Source: Pseudonocardia cypriaca (GTDB lineage: Bacteria > Actinomycetota > Actinomycetes > Mycobacteriales > Pseudonocardiaceae). From it: a DNA stretch of 64,000 nucleotides. The stretch is from contig NZ_VFPH01000003.1 of assembly GCF_006717045.1 (NCBI RefSeq), positions 434,001 to 498,000 on the forward strand. The letters are read 5' to 3'. The translations under genes were made by a program, and so were the position numbers. Positions 14,879-24,010 of this stretch are shown here, piece after piece; position 1 is the stretch's first letter; each line of letters opens with the position of its first letter. Under the pieces are notes generated by a model that saw only the letters and a program-made list of their open reading frames with translations, was not told the DNA's origin and did not search any database.

Positions 14879-17779
14879 TCAACCTGACGAGTTCGGTCCG
14901 CCCGCACCGTCGGCGAGCAGGCCGAGCAGCGCGTGCACGGGGTCGCTCGCGTGCCACCGTCCCACGGCATCCCGCCAGGCAGGGACCCGGAAGCGGCCGG
15001 ATCCCGGGCGGTGCACCTGCACCCACAGCTCGTCGTGCACGGTGAGCTCGCCCTCGGGAACCGGCATCTCGAGGGTGTGGCACGCCACGACGACGTCGGC
15101 GAGCTCGGCCCACCGCACGGTGCTCCCGTCGCCGTCCACGGCAGCGCGGACGACGTCCGACGCGAGCGGGAGGTCGAGCAGGTCGGCCAGCGCCGCCGGG
15201 TCGCCCCCGGTGGCCAGCTCGCCCGCCGGCAGGACCGCGGCGAGCCACGGGCGGTCGAGCACCATCGCGACGTCGACGTCCGCGACGGTTCCGTCGAGCG
15301 CCCTGACCCGTTCGGGGAGCTCCAGGTCGACCGGGTCGACCCGCCCGTCGGCCACGGCGTCGGCGAGCTCGGCGTAGGCCTCGGCGGCGAGCGAGACGTC
15401 CGGGGTGCGGGCCGGGTCGGCGAGCCGCGCCAGCAGGTCGGCAGCCGTCGAGGTGTCGGGGACGCGCAGGTCGGCCCGCACGCCGATCGCGGCGAGCACC
15501 CCCTCGTCGGGGAGGCCGTCGCCGGGCGGCGGGTCGTAGAGCGGGGCCAGGTCGGTGGCGGTCGGGAGCCGCCAGTGCGCGGGGCGCCGGCCACCGAGCC
15601 GGGCGTGCCGGCCGAGCCACCACGCCGTGTACGAGCCGGGGGTGGTGAGCGCGGCGCGGGTGTCCCGTTCACCGGCGAGCAGCGCGAGCGCGGCGGGCCA
15701 CGCGTCGTCGGCCACGAGGTCCAGGTCGCGGACCGCCACGAGGCGGGCCGGTGGGGCTTCGAGGGAGTCCCACCACTGCTCCTCGTCGTCGAGGTCGTGG
15801 TCGGGCGCCACCGGCTCCTCGTCCACCAGCACCGTGAATCCGTCCACCACGCCGACGGCAAGCAGCGCGGCACGCGGCACGCGGGCGGCGAAGTCGGGGT
15901 CGAGCGGGTCGAGCGGGACGTCCGGGGCCAGCAGCGGGCGGACGGCGGCGTCCGGGAGCATGAGCTCGTCGGCCCGCGCCGGATGGCCCTCGGCGTCCGG
16001 CAGGGCCAGCGCGGCGAGCGACTCCGGCGCGCTCCCGGTCTCGGCGACGAGCGCCAGCACCGCCTCGGCGAGGGGGCGGACGTCCAGCCCGGCCTCGGCG
16101 TCGTCCACGGAGCGCTCGACGGCGTCGGCGAGAGCGGGGTGGTCCAGCAACGCGGCCGCGTCCGCGAGGCCCGCCCCGAGCCGCTCAAGCAACGGGTGCA
16201 CGGCCCCGGCGTGTGCGATGTGCAGCCCCGGCAACCCGAGCGCGGCGACCCGCTCCACGCCCTCGTGGGACGCGGGAGGCAGCAGCACGGTCGCGGGGCC
16301 TGCCGCCGCGCGGCCGTCGGCGAGCGGCACGGGGAGGGCGCGCAGCTCGTCCACCGCTCCCGGCATCGTCTCGGCGAGCGGCTCCAGCGCGTCGTACAGC
16401 GATCGCCACCACGACGGCGGTTGCTCCACCCCGAACAGCCGCTGCACCAGCTCGGAGAGCGGCATCCGGTGCACGCCCAGCTCGGTCAGCACCGCGGGGT
16501 TGGTGCCGGTCGGAGCCGGGGTCAGCAGCCGGTCGAACCCGGCCTCGGCGAGCAGCCCGGGCAGCGCGGCGGCGGGTCCGTCGAGCGGCGGGACGTCGAG
16601 CCACTCGGCCCGGCCGGGGGCGAGCTCCGCGCCGGTGACGGCCGGCAGCCACGCCGCACCGCGGAGGGCGCCGGAGAGCAGCTCGCGCAGCCGCCCGTCG
16701 AGCTCGGATCGGGGAAAGCCCGGTTCGGGCGCGAGCACGAGGCGGGCCTCGGGCGCGACCCCGCGGACGAGGTCGACGTAGGCCGCCGCGGCCCCTGCCA
16801 GCACCACCTCGGCGGCCGGGCCCGGCCGCACGCGGCGGCGGTCCGGCTCGAGCGGCAGGGTGGCGATCACCCGCGCGGGGAGCGAGAGCCGTTCCTCGGT
16901 GGCCGTCGGGGCGTGCAGCACGTCGGCGCCGAGGGGGTCCGGGGCGCCGTCGGCCGAGAGCGGCAGCGCCCAGCACACGGACCAGTCCCGCCGCCCCCGC
17001 TGCTCGGCGGCCTCCGCCTGCGCCGCGACGTCGTCGAGGCGACCGGCGCCGCGCGCGAGGAGCCAGCGCCGCCCGGCGATCGTCACCTCGCCGGGGCCGG
17101 GCCCGCCGGTCCGGGTCACGACCTCTCCGCCGACGGCGATCTCGACGAGGTCGGGCAACGCGAGCAGCAGGTCGGCGGCGCCGTCCCGGGCCTCGGCGAG
17201 GAGGGCGTCCGGGTCGGCACCCGGCCGCAACGGCAGGCGGACCTCGGTGTCGTAGCCGGCCGGCGGGCGCTCGTCGGTCGGCCAGACGAGCCTGAGCACC
17301 GGCGGGCCGTCCCGGCGGGCCAGCTCGGCGGCTGCCGCGGGGATCGCGCCGACCTCGTCGGTCGTGCGCTTCGCCGAGAACTCCACCCCGCCGGTCGTGC
17401 TCAGCACCCGCGGGGCGTCCGACACCGGCAGGACCGCGGCGAATCCGACGCCGAAGCGGCCGACCGAGCCCGGGTCGTCCCGCTTCGCGGACGCCCGCAA
17501 CGAGGCGAGCGCGGCGACACCGGCCTCGTCGAGGGGCGCACCGGTGTTGGCGACCGCCAGCTCCCCGTCGCGCAGCTCCACCCGGATGCGTCCCGGCACG
17601 CCGGCGGCCCGCGCTGCGTCGGCGGCGTTCTGGGCCAGCTCGACGAACCACGCGTCGGCGTACCCGCCGAGCCGGAGGTCCTCCTCGGCGTTCGCGTCCT
17701 CGCGGAAACGGGTGGGCGAGCCCGCCCACGCGGAAAGGACGGCGGCCCGCAGTTCCGCCGTCCGGAAGGGGTCGGGCAC
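14879..17779 (-). CDS. sacsin-like (HSP90-type ATPase) protein
   Basis: A 966-residue protein with a GHKL/Bergerat ATP-binding domain at the N-terminus. It shows WFVELAQNAADAARAAG (the E-x-x-x-N motif, residues ~43-58), LAVANTGAPLDEAG (the D-x-G-x-G-like loop with N-T-G) and GSVGRFGVGFAAVLPVSD (the ATP-lid glycines, ~104-121). The rest is a long Ala/Leu/Asp-rich helical region without a recognised catalytic motif. Similar sacsin-like proteins are conserved in actinobacteria; a chaperone-like role is inferred from the ATPase. The GTG start overlaps the TAG of the DUF3027 gene (TAGTG), so the two are probably translated together. Confidence 0.85.
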   Translation of the reverse strand: MPDPFRTAELRAAVLSAWAGSPTRFREDANAEEDLRLGGYADAWFVELAQNAADAARAAGVPGRIRVELRDGELAVANTGAPLDEAGVAALASLRASAKRDDPGSVGRFGVGFAAVLPVSDAPRVLSTTGGVEFSAKRTTDEVGAIPAAAAELARRDGPPVLRLVWPTDERPPAGYDTEVRLPLRPGADPDALLAEARDGAADLLLALPDLVEIAVGGEVVTRTGGPGPGEVTIAGRRWLLARGAGRLDDVAAQAEAAEQRGRRDWSVCWALPLSADGAPDPLGADVLHAPTATEERLSLPARVIATLPLEPDRRRVRPGPAAEVVLAGAAAAYVDLVRGVAPEARLVLAPEPGFPRSELDGRLRELLSGALRGAAWLPAVTGAELAPGRAEWLDVPPLDGPAAALPGLLAEAGFDRLLTPAPTGTNPAVLTELGVHRMPLSELVQRLFGVEQPPSWWRSLYDALEPLAETMPGAVDELRALPVPLADGRAAAGPATVLLPPASHEGVERVAALGLPGLHIAHAGAVHPLLERLGAGLADAAALLDHPALADAVERSVDDAEAGLDVRPLAEAVLALVAETGSAPESLAALALPDAEGHPARADELMLPDAAVRPLLAPDVPLDPLDPDFAARVPRAALLAVGVVDGFTVLVDEEPVAPDHDLDDEEQWWDSLEAPPARLVAVRDLDLVADDAWPAALALLAGERDTRAALTTPGSYTAWWLGRHARLGGRRPAHWRLPTATDLAPLYDPPPGDGLPDEGVLAAIGVRADLRVPDTSTAADLLARLADPARTPDVSLAAEAYAELADAVADGRVDPVDLELPERVRALDGTVADVDVAMVLDRPWLAAVLPAGELATGGDPAALADLLDLPLASDVVRAAVDGDGSTVRWAELADVVVACHTLEMPVPEGELTVHDELWVQVHRPGSGRFRVPAWRDAVGRWHASDPVHALLGLLADGAGGPNSSG

Positions 17780-18552
17780 TACCGGATCGGCTCCAGGTCC
17801 ACGCCGTCGTCGTAGACCAGCTCGGCGACGGTCACGGGCGACGTCGTGTCGGGTTGCACGTCGGAGTGGGCGCCGCAGCCGAAGCCGACGTCGACCACCG
17901 AGCCGTCGGCAGGCGAGTACTCGTTGCCGCACACCCCGAACGCGCCGCGCAGCGAACCGGCGATCGGGAAGAAGAAGCCGCAGGTGCCGCACGGTGCTGG
18001 GGCGGCGCGGGCCATGTCGGTGGCCGGGCCGCGCGGGCCCTCGTGCCAGCGCCGGGCGGCCTCCTCGCGCCCGTAGCGGGACAGCACGAGCCGGCGGCCG
18101 AGGCCCACCTCGCGGGCGACCTCCTCGACGGCCGGATCGTCGGAGGCGATGTAGCCGGGCACGAGTCGCGGGTCGTCCTGCGGGGCGGGCAGCAGATCGC
18201 CGACACCGAGGTCGCCCGGTCGCACGCGCTCCTCCCACGGCACCCAGTCGGGAGCCACCAGGGCGTCGGGGCCGGGGATGAGGACGACCTCGCTGACCGT
18301 GACGGGCGCGTCGTCGCCCGCGGTGGCCAACGTGACCGACCAGCGCCAGCCCTGGTAGCCGCCCTGCGTGGCGGCGAAGTGGTGGCTGACGGCGGCGGGG
18401 CCCTCCGGGACGGCCTCGAGGTGTTCGCCGACGGCACCATCGGCTGCCTGCGGGCCCAGGTCCGCCGCGGCCTCCTCGACCGCCGCGGCCCGAGCCTGCT
18501 CCACCGCGTCCACGAGCCGGGTGGGCGGGTCGAGGGTCGGTACGGCGTTCAC
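17779..18552 (-). CDS. DUF3027 protein with cysteine knuckle
   Basis: A 257-residue protein typical of actinobacterial DUF3027. The N-terminal helix LVDAVEQARAAAVEEA is followed by a strand domain (GGYQGWRWSVTLA, VTVSEVVLIPGPDALVAPDWVPW). Then comes a C-terminal segment with CGTCGFFFPIAGSLRGAFG, VCGNEYSPADG and FGCGAHSD. The spaced cysteines (C-x2-C, then C, C, with a nearby His) suggest a zinc site. Function is unknown; the family is nearly actinobacteria-restricted. The start is GTG complement 18550-18552, divergent from the glutaminyl-cyclase gene with 27 bases between. Both must share this short region for promoters, or one is leaderless. Confidence 0.88.
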   Translation of the reverse strand: MNAVPTLDPPTRLVDAVEQARAAAVEEAAADLGPQAADGAVGEHLEAVPEGPAAVSHHFAATQGGYQGWRWSVTLATAGDDAPVTVSEVVLIPGPDALVAPDWVPWEERVRPGDLGVGDLLPAPQDDPRLVPGYIASDDPAVEEVAREVGLGRRLVLSRYGREEAARRWHEGPRGPATDMARAAPAPCGTCGFFFPIAGSLRGAFGVCGNEYSPADGSVVDVGFGCGAHSDVQPDTTSPVTVAELVYDDGVDLEPIR

Positions 18553-18579
18553 CGGAGGGATTGTGCCACCCTCTCCGCC

Positions 18580-19356
18580 ATGACCTTCGGGCGTGCACTG
18601 CTCGGGGCGCTCGCACTGGTGATCGCCGGGTGTGCCGCGGCTGCGCCGGCCCCGGCTCCCGCCGTCGAGCGGCTGCGTCCCACGGTGCTCGCCGAGCTGC
18701 CGCACGACACCGGTGCGTTCACCCAGGGACTCGAGCTCGCTCCGGACGGCAGGCTGTACGAGGGCACCGGCCTGGCAGGTCACTCGCGGCTGCGGGAGCT
18801 GGACCCGGCCACGGGCGCGGTCCGGCGGGAGGTGCCGCTGCCCGGCGAGCTGTTCGGCGAAGGCATCACGGTGGTCGGCGACCGCATCTGGCAGCTCACC
18901 TGGCAGGACGGCGTCGCGCTCGAGTGGGATCGGATGAGCCTGACTCTGCTGCGCCAGGTGCCGGTCGCCGGCGAGGGCTGGGGCCTGTGCCGCGCAGGCG
19001 ACCGCCTCGTGCGCAGCGACGGCACCGACCGCCTCCGCTTCCACGACCCGGGCTCGTTCGCCGAGACCGGGTCGGTGGCCGTCACGCTCGACGGCGAGCC
19101 GGTCACCGAGATCAACGAGCTGGAGTGCGTCGACGGGCAGGTGTGGGCGAACATCTGGCAGACCGACCGGATCGTGCGGATCGACCCGGCCGACGGCCAC
19201 GTCACGGCGGTCGTGGACGCTGCCGGGCTGCTCGACGACGAGCGCCGGGCGGACGCCGACGTGCTCAACGGGATCGCCGCGCTGGGCGGCGACGAGTACC
19301 TGCTGACGGGCAAGCTCTGGCCGGCGTCGTTCCGGGTGCGCTTCACCCCCGCCTGA
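18580..19356 (+). CDS. lipoprotein glutaminyl-peptide cyclotransferase (plant/bacterial QC type)
   Basis: A 258-residue secreted lipoprotein. The signal LLGALALVIAGC ends in a lipobox (I-A-G-C, Cys about residue 17), so it should be anchored outside the membrane. The mature part is a five-bladed propeller like papaya-type QC: PHDTGAFTQGLELAPDGRLYEGTG, LPGELFGEGITVVGDRIWQLTW, ITEI-like EINELECVDGQVWANIW, then LNGIAAL and TGKLWP near the end. The F-x-Q-G-L, N-E-L-E and L-N-G-I-A motifs are the family's signature. The enzyme cyclises N-terminal Gln to pyroglutamate. The stop TGA is followed at once by a GTG, but the carrier gene probably starts later. Confidence 0.88.
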   Translation: MTFGRALLGALALVIAGCAAAAPAPAPAVERLRPTVLAELPHDTGAFTQGLELAPDGRLYEGTGLAGHSRLRELDPATGAVRREVPLPGELFGEGITVVGDRIWQLTWQDGVALEWDRMSLTLLRQVPVAGEGWGLCRAGDRLVRSDGTDRLRFHDPGSFAETGSVAVTLDGEPVTEINELECVDGQVWANIWQTDRIVRIDPADGHVTAVVDAAGLLDDERRADADVLNGIAALGGDEYLLTGKLWPASFRVRFTPA

Positions 19357-19404
19357 GTGATCGCGAAGGGCCACAGCGCCGCGCCGATGGGTCAGAATGG
19401 GGAT

Positions 19405-21000
19405 GTGGCCCGCCCCGACCCGTCCAAGCCCCGTCGCGGTCGCCGCACGTGGGTCACCGTGGACGACGGCCGCACGCCGGGCGCTGACGAGCCCGAACGC
19501 TACGTGCCGCGCAGGCGCTACCCGTGGCACGACGACCCCGACTACGACCCGGCCGCCCACCGGCGCACTCCCCCGCCGCGCCCGTGGACACCGCCACCAC
19601 CGCAGGACGAGGGCGAGGAGCCCGCCGAGGAGCCGGCCGAGGCGCCACCCGCCGAGCCGCCGCCGACCCGGCGCATGCCGCGCAAGCTCACCGTCACCAG
19701 GGTGGCGGCCCTGCGCAGCCGCGAGCTCACCCAGGGCGGCATCCGCGCGTTCCGCCGCGCCACCACGGCCGACGGGGCCGATCGCTCGGGTCTCACCGCG
19801 CTCACCTACGCCACGATGGTGGGCTACGCGGTCGACGCCGCCGTGGCCGTGGCACTGGCCAACACGCTGTTCTTCGCCGCCGCCACGGCGGAGAGCAAGA
19901 CGAACGTCGCCCTCTACCTGGTCATCACCGTCGCCCCGTTCGCGGTGGTTGCGCCCGTGATCGGGCCGCTGCTCGACAAGCTGCAACGCGGTCGCCGGGC
20001 CGCCCTCGCCGTCTCGTTCGCCGGACGGGCGGTGCTCGCCGTCGTGATGGCGTTCAACTACGAGAACTGGCTGCTCTACCCCGCCGCGCTCGGCGCGATG
20101 GTGCTGAGCAAGTCGTTCGCCGTGCTCAAGGCGGCCGTCACGCCGCGGGTGCTGCCGCGCGCCATCACGCTGGTCACCACGAACTCGCGGCTCACCACGT
20201 GGGGGCTCGTCGCGGGCGGGGTCGGCGGTGCGGTGGCGGCGGGGATCGCCGCGCTGTGGGGCTCACCGGGCGCGCTGATCTTCACCGCCCTGCTCGGCGT
20301 GGCCGGCACGGTCGTGTGCCTGCGGATCCCGCGCTGGGTCGAGTCCACGATCGGCGAGGTGGCGGCCACCCTGCGCAGCACCGCGCGGGGCAAGCGCACA
20401 CCGATGGGCCGCCACGTCACGGTCGCGCTGTGGGGCAACGGCGCGGTCCGGGTGCTCACGGGGTTCCTCACGCTGTTCGTCGCGTTCGTGGTGCGCGAGC
20501 AGTCGGAGGCCGACCCGAGCCGGCAGCTCCTCCTCATCGGCATCATCGGTGGCGCGGCCGGCATCGGCTCGTTCGCGGGCAACGCCACCGGCTCGCGGAG
20601 GCAGTTCCTCCGTTCCGACGCGGTGATCATGTCCTGCGTCACGGCCGCCGTACTCGTCAGCGCGGTGGCCGCGGTGCTGCCGGGGATCCCGACCGCCGCG
20701 CTCGTCGGACTGATCGGCGCCGCGGCCAGCGCGCTGGCGAAGGTCTGCCTCGACGCGGTCATCCAGCGCGATCTCCCCGAGGAGTCGAGGGCGTCCGCGT
20801 TCGGGCGCTCGGAGACGGTGCTCGCGCTCGCCTGGGTGTTCGGCGGGGCGATCGGTGTGCTGCTGCCGCACCACACGTTCTGGATCGGCTTCGCCGTGAT
20901 CAGCGGGGTCATCGCGCTCGCCGGCATCCAGTCGGCGCTCGTCGCGCGTGGCCGCAGCCTGCTGCCGTTCCTCGGCCACCGGGTTCAGGGCCGCACCTGA
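19405..21000 (+). CDS. MFS-type transporter with long cytosolic N-tail
   Basis: A 531-residue membrane protein. Residues 1-130 are hydrophilic and rich in Arg, Pro and Glu (PWTPPPPQDEGEEPAEEP). About 12 hydrophobic segments follow, including ALTYATMVGYAVDAAVAVALA, VALYLVITVAPFAVVAPVIG, LARGRR-like loop DKLQRGRRAAL (the MFS loop 2-3 signature) and later GIIGGAAGIGSFAG. It resembles the conserved mycobacterial Rv0876c group, and lies beside DUF2771 and cold-shock genes as there (from memory). The substrate is unknown. Start choice is uncertain: GTG 19357 directly after the upstream stop, ATG 19387 or GTG 19405 are possible; 19405 follows a GGGGAT element. Confidence 0.8.
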   Translation: MARPDPSKPRRGRRTWVTVDDGRTPGADEPERYVPRRRYPWHDDPDYDPAAHRRTPPPRPWTPPPPQDEGEEPAEEPAEAPPAEPPPTRRMPRKLTVTRVAALRSRELTQGGIRAFRRATTADGADRSGLTALTYATMVGYAVDAAVAVALANTLFFAAATAESKTNVALYLVITVAPFAVVAPVIGPLLDKLQRGRRAALAVSFAGRAVLAVVMAFNYENWLLYPAALGAMVLSKSFAVLKAAVTPRVLPRAITLVTTNSRLTTWGLVAGGVGGAVAAGIAALWGSPGALIFTALLGVAGTVVCLRIPRWVESTIGEVAATLRSTARGKRTPMGRHVTVALWGNGAVRVLTGFLTLFVAFVVREQSEADPSRQLLLIGIIGGAAGIGSFAGNATGSRRQFLRSDAVIMSCVTAAVLVSAVAAVLPGIPTAALVGLIGAAASALAKVCLDAVIQRDLPEESRASAFGRSETVLALAWVFGGAIGVLLPHHTFWIGFAVISGVIALAGIQSALVARGRSLLPFLGHRVQGRT

Positions 21001-21025
21001 ACCGCGCCTACGTACGGTGGTGCGC

Positions 21026-21511
21026 GTGCCGCGCCGCCTGCTCGCCGTCCCCGTCGCCGCGCTCGTGCTCGCCGGCTGCGGGGCAACGGACCCGCCGCCG
21101 CCACCGCAGGTGACGTTCACGGCCGGCGCCGCCAGCATCGTCGCCCGCCCCGCGCAGTACTGCGACGTCGAGCTGACCCAGTGCCTCACCGACGTCGCCG
21201 CGCCCGTGGAGCTCGCCGTGCCGCCGGGCACCCCGATCCAGGTCACGGTGCCGCCGGAGATCGCGCAGACCCCGTGGCAGGTCGTGTTCAGCTACGCCGA
21301 CGCGGCCGGCACCCAGGCCGACGAGCGCAGCCCGGTGTTCGCGCCCGGCGCGCGGAGCGACTGGACGTTGCAGCTGAGCGCGCCGGAGGACCGCCTGCTC
21401 ACCGCCGAGGTGCAGCAGTACGGCCCACCGCCGCAGCCGAACCCGCAGACAGGGGAGATGGAGTTCCCGATCCGCGCGAGCTGGGTGCTGAACGCGGGTC
21501 AGGAGAACTAG
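21026..21511 (+). CDS. DUF2771 lipoprotein
   Basis: A 161-residue exported lipoprotein. The signal RRLLAVPVAALVLAGCG has an L-A-G-C lipobox. The mature part begins with a proline run and contains a beta-rich DUF2771 domain: VTFTAGAASIVARPAQYCDVELTQCL, GTPIQVTVPPEIAQTPWQVVFSY and RLLTAEVQQYGPPPQP. Two cysteines (C-D-V-E-L-T-Q-C) probably form a disulfide. An equivalent sits beside the MFS gene in mycobacteria. The start GTG 21026 could be replaced by GTG 21020. Its stop codon shares CTAG with the convergent cold-shock gene. Confidence 0.85.
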   Translation: MPRRLLAVPVAALVLAGCGATDPPPPPQVTFTAGAASIVARPAQYCDVELTQCLTDVAAPVELAVPPGTPIQVTVPPEIAQTPWQVVFSYADAAGTQADERSPVFAPGARSDWTLQLSAPEDRLLTAEVQQYGPPPQPNPQTGEMEFPIRASWVLNAGQEN

Positions 21512-21897
21512 CTCCCGTCGAGGTCGCGGGCCACCGCGCGCACGACCTCCGACGCGAGCTTGCAGGTACGGCGGTCCGGGTAGCGGCCCCGCCGCAGGTC
21601 GGGCTGCACCTTCGTCTCGAGCAACCGGATCATGTCCTCGATCAGGCTGTGCAGGTCCTCCGCGGGCCGGCGAGCGGCCTCGACCACCGACGGCGGCGCG
21701 TCGACGAGGCGCACCGACAGCGCCTGCGGCCCGCGCCTTCCCTCCGCCATCCCGAACTCGACGCGCTGACCGGCCTTGAGCGCCTGCACCCCGGCCGGCA
21801 GCGCAGCCTTGCGGACGTAGACGTCCTCGCCGCCGTCCTGAGCGAGGAACCCGAAGCCCTTGTCGGCGTCGTACCACTTGACCCTGCCGGTCGGCAC
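21508..21897 (-). CDS. long-form cold-shock-domain protein
   Basis: A 129-residue protein. Residues 2-66 form a cold-shock domain with TGRVKWYDADKGFGFLAQDGG (RNP1 K-G-F-G-F) and a degenerate RNP2 (DVYVRKAAL, where classic CspA has V-F-V-H). Residues 70-129 are a helical, charged extension (VVEAARRPAEDLHSLIEDMIRLLE) typical of the actinobacterial CspB-like form. It should bind single-stranded RNA or DNA; the unusual RNP2 may alter specificity. The start is GTG complement 21895-21897, with another GTG nine bases upstream. Convergent with the DUF2771 gene. Confidence 0.9.
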   Translation of the reverse strand: MPTGRVKWYDADKGFGFLAQDGGEDVYVRKAALPAGVQALKAGQRVEFGMAEGRRGPQALSVRLVDAPPSVVEAARRPAEDLHSLIEDMIRLLETKVQPDLRRGRYPDRRTCKLASEVVRAVARDLDGS

Positions 21898-22227
21898 CCT
21901 GCTCACCCGTTCCTCGATCGAACCCGACGTCACGCGGTGCCACGGCGGACCGCATGACGAACGCGCCCCTGGATGCCGAGCCGCCACTTGGTCGGCCCAT
22001 CGAGCGACACCGGGACGCGTGGGCACCACCCTAGTCCGCCCGACCCGCGGCGCGCACCCGTTCAATTCCCGGCGACCCGGCGGCGGGGCATCCGGCCGAA
22101 CGCACAGACGCCCAACGGGCCGTGCGAGCAGCCCTTCCGCTGCGCCGGGAGCGGGTACACCGTGGAGCGAACGGCACAATCGCGAGGCCCTCAGGCGCGA
22201 ATGGCCATTTCGCTCCTCCGACGGTTC
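21898..22227. other. 330-base intergenic region
   Basis: The left part is the upstream region of the cold-shock gene. The right part, behind the stop of the acyl-CoA synthetase gene, holds the hairpin at 22197-22213. Around 22060-22080 the sequence GTTCAATTCCCGG resembles a tRNA T-arm, but no tRNA cloverleaf can be built around it. I see no gene. Confidence 0.4.
22197..22213 (-). terminator. candidate terminator hairpin after the acyl-CoA synthetase gene
   Basis: GCGAATGGCCATTTCGC is a near-perfect inverted repeat centred on ATGGCCAT, 15 bases beyond the stop codon at 22228 in the direction of that gene. There is no U-tract, as is common for high-GC actinobacterial terminators. It might instead be a protein-binding dyad. 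Confidence 0.35.
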
Positions 22228-23913
22228 TCAGGCGTTGCGGACCTTCGCCGCCTCCCCGAGGTCCAGCATCTCCACGCTCTTCGCCCGCATCTCCACCTTC
22301 CGGACCTTGCCCGTGACCGTCATCGGGAACGAGTCGACCGCCAGCACGTACCGGGGGATCTTGTAGTGCGCGAGCTTGCCGGCTGCGAACTCGCGCAGGG
22401 CCTCGGCCGTGAGCTGCGGGGCCCCTTCGCGCAGGGTCACCCAGGCGCACAGCTCCTCGCCGTATCGCTCGTCCGGCACGCCGACGACCTGCGCGTCGAC
22501 GATGTCCGGGTGCGTGTAGAGGAACTCCTCGATCTCCCGCGGGTAGATGTTCTCCCCACCCCGGATCACCATGTCCTTGATCCGGCCGGTGATGTTGACG
22601 TACCCGTCGCCGTCCATCACGCCGAGGTCACCGGTGTGCATCCAGCGGGCCCGGTCGATCGCCTCGGCGGTCTTCTCCGGCTCCTCCCAGTACCCGAGCA
22701 TCACCGAGTAGCCGCGGGTGCACAGCTCGCCGGGCTCGCCGCGGGGCAGGGTCAGGCCCGTCTCGGGGTCGACGATCTTGACCTCGACGTGCGGGTGCAC
22801 CCGCCCGACCGTCGACACCCGCAGCTCCAGGGAGTCGTCGGCGCGGGTCTGCGTGGAGACCGGTGACGTCTCGGTCATGCCGTAGCAGATCGTCACCTCC
22901 GTCATGCCCATCCGGTCCACGACCTGCTTCATCACCTCCACCGGGCACGGCGAGCCGGCCATGATCCCGGTGCGCAGCGACGACAGGTCGTAGGAGTCGA
23001 AGTCGGGGTCGTTCAGCTCCGCGATGAACATCGTGGGCACGCCGTACAGCGACGTGCAGCGCTCCTGGGCGACGGCCTTCAGCGTGGCCTTCGGGTCGAA
23101 GCCCGGGCCGGGGATCACCATCGTCGCGCCGTTGGTCGTGCAGCCGAGGTTGCCCATCACCATGCCGAAGCAGTGGTAGAAGGGCACGGGGATGCACACC
23201 CGGTCGTCCGGCGTGTAGCCGCACAGCCGTCCCACGAAGTAGCCGTTGTTCAGGATGTTGTGGTGGGACAGCGTGGCGCCCTTGGGGAAGCCCGTCGTCC
23301 CGGACGTGTACTGGATGTTGATCGGGTCGTCGGGGCTCAGCGCCGCCTGCAGCCGGGCGAGCTCGGCGCGGTCGCCGCCGCGGCCGTCGGCCATCAGCTC
23401 GTCCCAGTTGGGCCTGCCGATCAGGATCACCTGCCGCAGCGCGGGGCAGTTCGGCCGCACATCCTTGATCATCGCCTCGTAGTCGGACGTCTTGAAGCTC
23501 GGCGCGGCCACCAGCAGCGAGATCCCGGCCTGGTTGAGCACGTACTCCAGCTCGTGCGTCCGGTAGGCCGGGTTGATGTTGACGAGGATCGCCCCGAGCT
23601 TCGCCGTCGCGAACTGCACCAGCGTCCACTCCGGGAGGTTCGGCGCCCAGATGCCGACCCGGTCGCCCTTCACCACCCCGGCCGCGTGCAGGCCGAGCGC
23701 GAGCGCGTCGACGTCCTCGCGCAGCTGCCCGTAGGTCCAGCGGCGGCCGCTCGGCACGTCCACGAGGGCGTCGGCGTCGGGCCGGGCGGCGGCGGTGCGG
23801 TCGAAGTTGTCCCCGATGGTGTCGCCGAGCAGCGGGACGTCGGACGTCCCGGAGGCGTACGACGGAACGGCGGGTGCGACAGCGGACACGGCGATGGGTC
23901 CTTTCGACGTCAT
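22228..23913 (-). CDS. AMP-forming acyl-CoA synthetase
   Basis: A 561-residue adenylate-forming enzyme of the medium/long-chain fatty-acid-CoA ligase type. Motifs are INIQYTSGTTGFPKGATLSH (P-loop, ~198-217), VPFYHCFGMVMGNLG, LYGVPTMFIAELNDP, ICYGMTETSPVSTQT (~341-355), WMHTGDLGVMDGDGYVN, GRIKDMVIRGGENIYPREIE and the terminal Lys region PMTVTGKVRKVEMR. It is clearly distinct from the ligase at 10045. The start MTSKGP (ATG complement 23911-23913) has a GGGTCC-poor leader; the longer frame is Arg/Ser-rich. It is divergent from serS, whose start is 98 bases away. Substrate: probably a fatty or branched acid. Confidence 0.9.
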   Translation of the reverse strand: MTSKGPIAVSAVAPAVPSYASGTSDVPLLGDTIGDNFDRTAAARPDADALVDVPSGRRWTYGQLREDVDALALGLHAAGVVKGDRVGIWAPNLPEWTLVQFATAKLGAILVNINPAYRTHELEYVLNQAGISLLVAAPSFKTSDYEAMIKDVRPNCPALRQVILIGRPNWDELMADGRGGDRAELARLQAALSPDDPINIQYTSGTTGFPKGATLSHHNILNNGYFVGRLCGYTPDDRVCIPVPFYHCFGMVMGNLGCTTNGATMVIPGPGFDPKATLKAVAQERCTSLYGVPTMFIAELNDPDFDSYDLSSLRTGIMAGSPCPVEVMKQVVDRMGMTEVTICYGMTETSPVSTQTRADDSLELRVSTVGRVHPHVEVKIVDPETGLTLPRGEPGELCTRGYSVMLGYWEEPEKTAEAIDRARWMHTGDLGVMDGDGYVNITGRIKDMVIRGGENIYPREIEEFLYTHPDIVDAQVVGVPDERYGEELCAWVTLREGAPQLTAEALREFAAGKLAHYKIPRYVLAVDSFPMTVTGKVRKVEMRAKSVEMLDLGEAAKVRNA

Positions 23914-24010
23914 CGACGGTGGGTGCCGCTCATCCTGCGACGGCTGATCCCCCGTCGCCACCTCCGGATGGGGAGGAAACCCGCTCGCGCCCGGCCGATA
24001 CCCTCGGAAG

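Noticed and set aside
22055..22085. tRNA-like T-arm (GTTCAATTCCCGG)
   Set aside because: No acceptor stem, D-arm or anticodon arm can be built around it and there is no CCA-like end in the right place.
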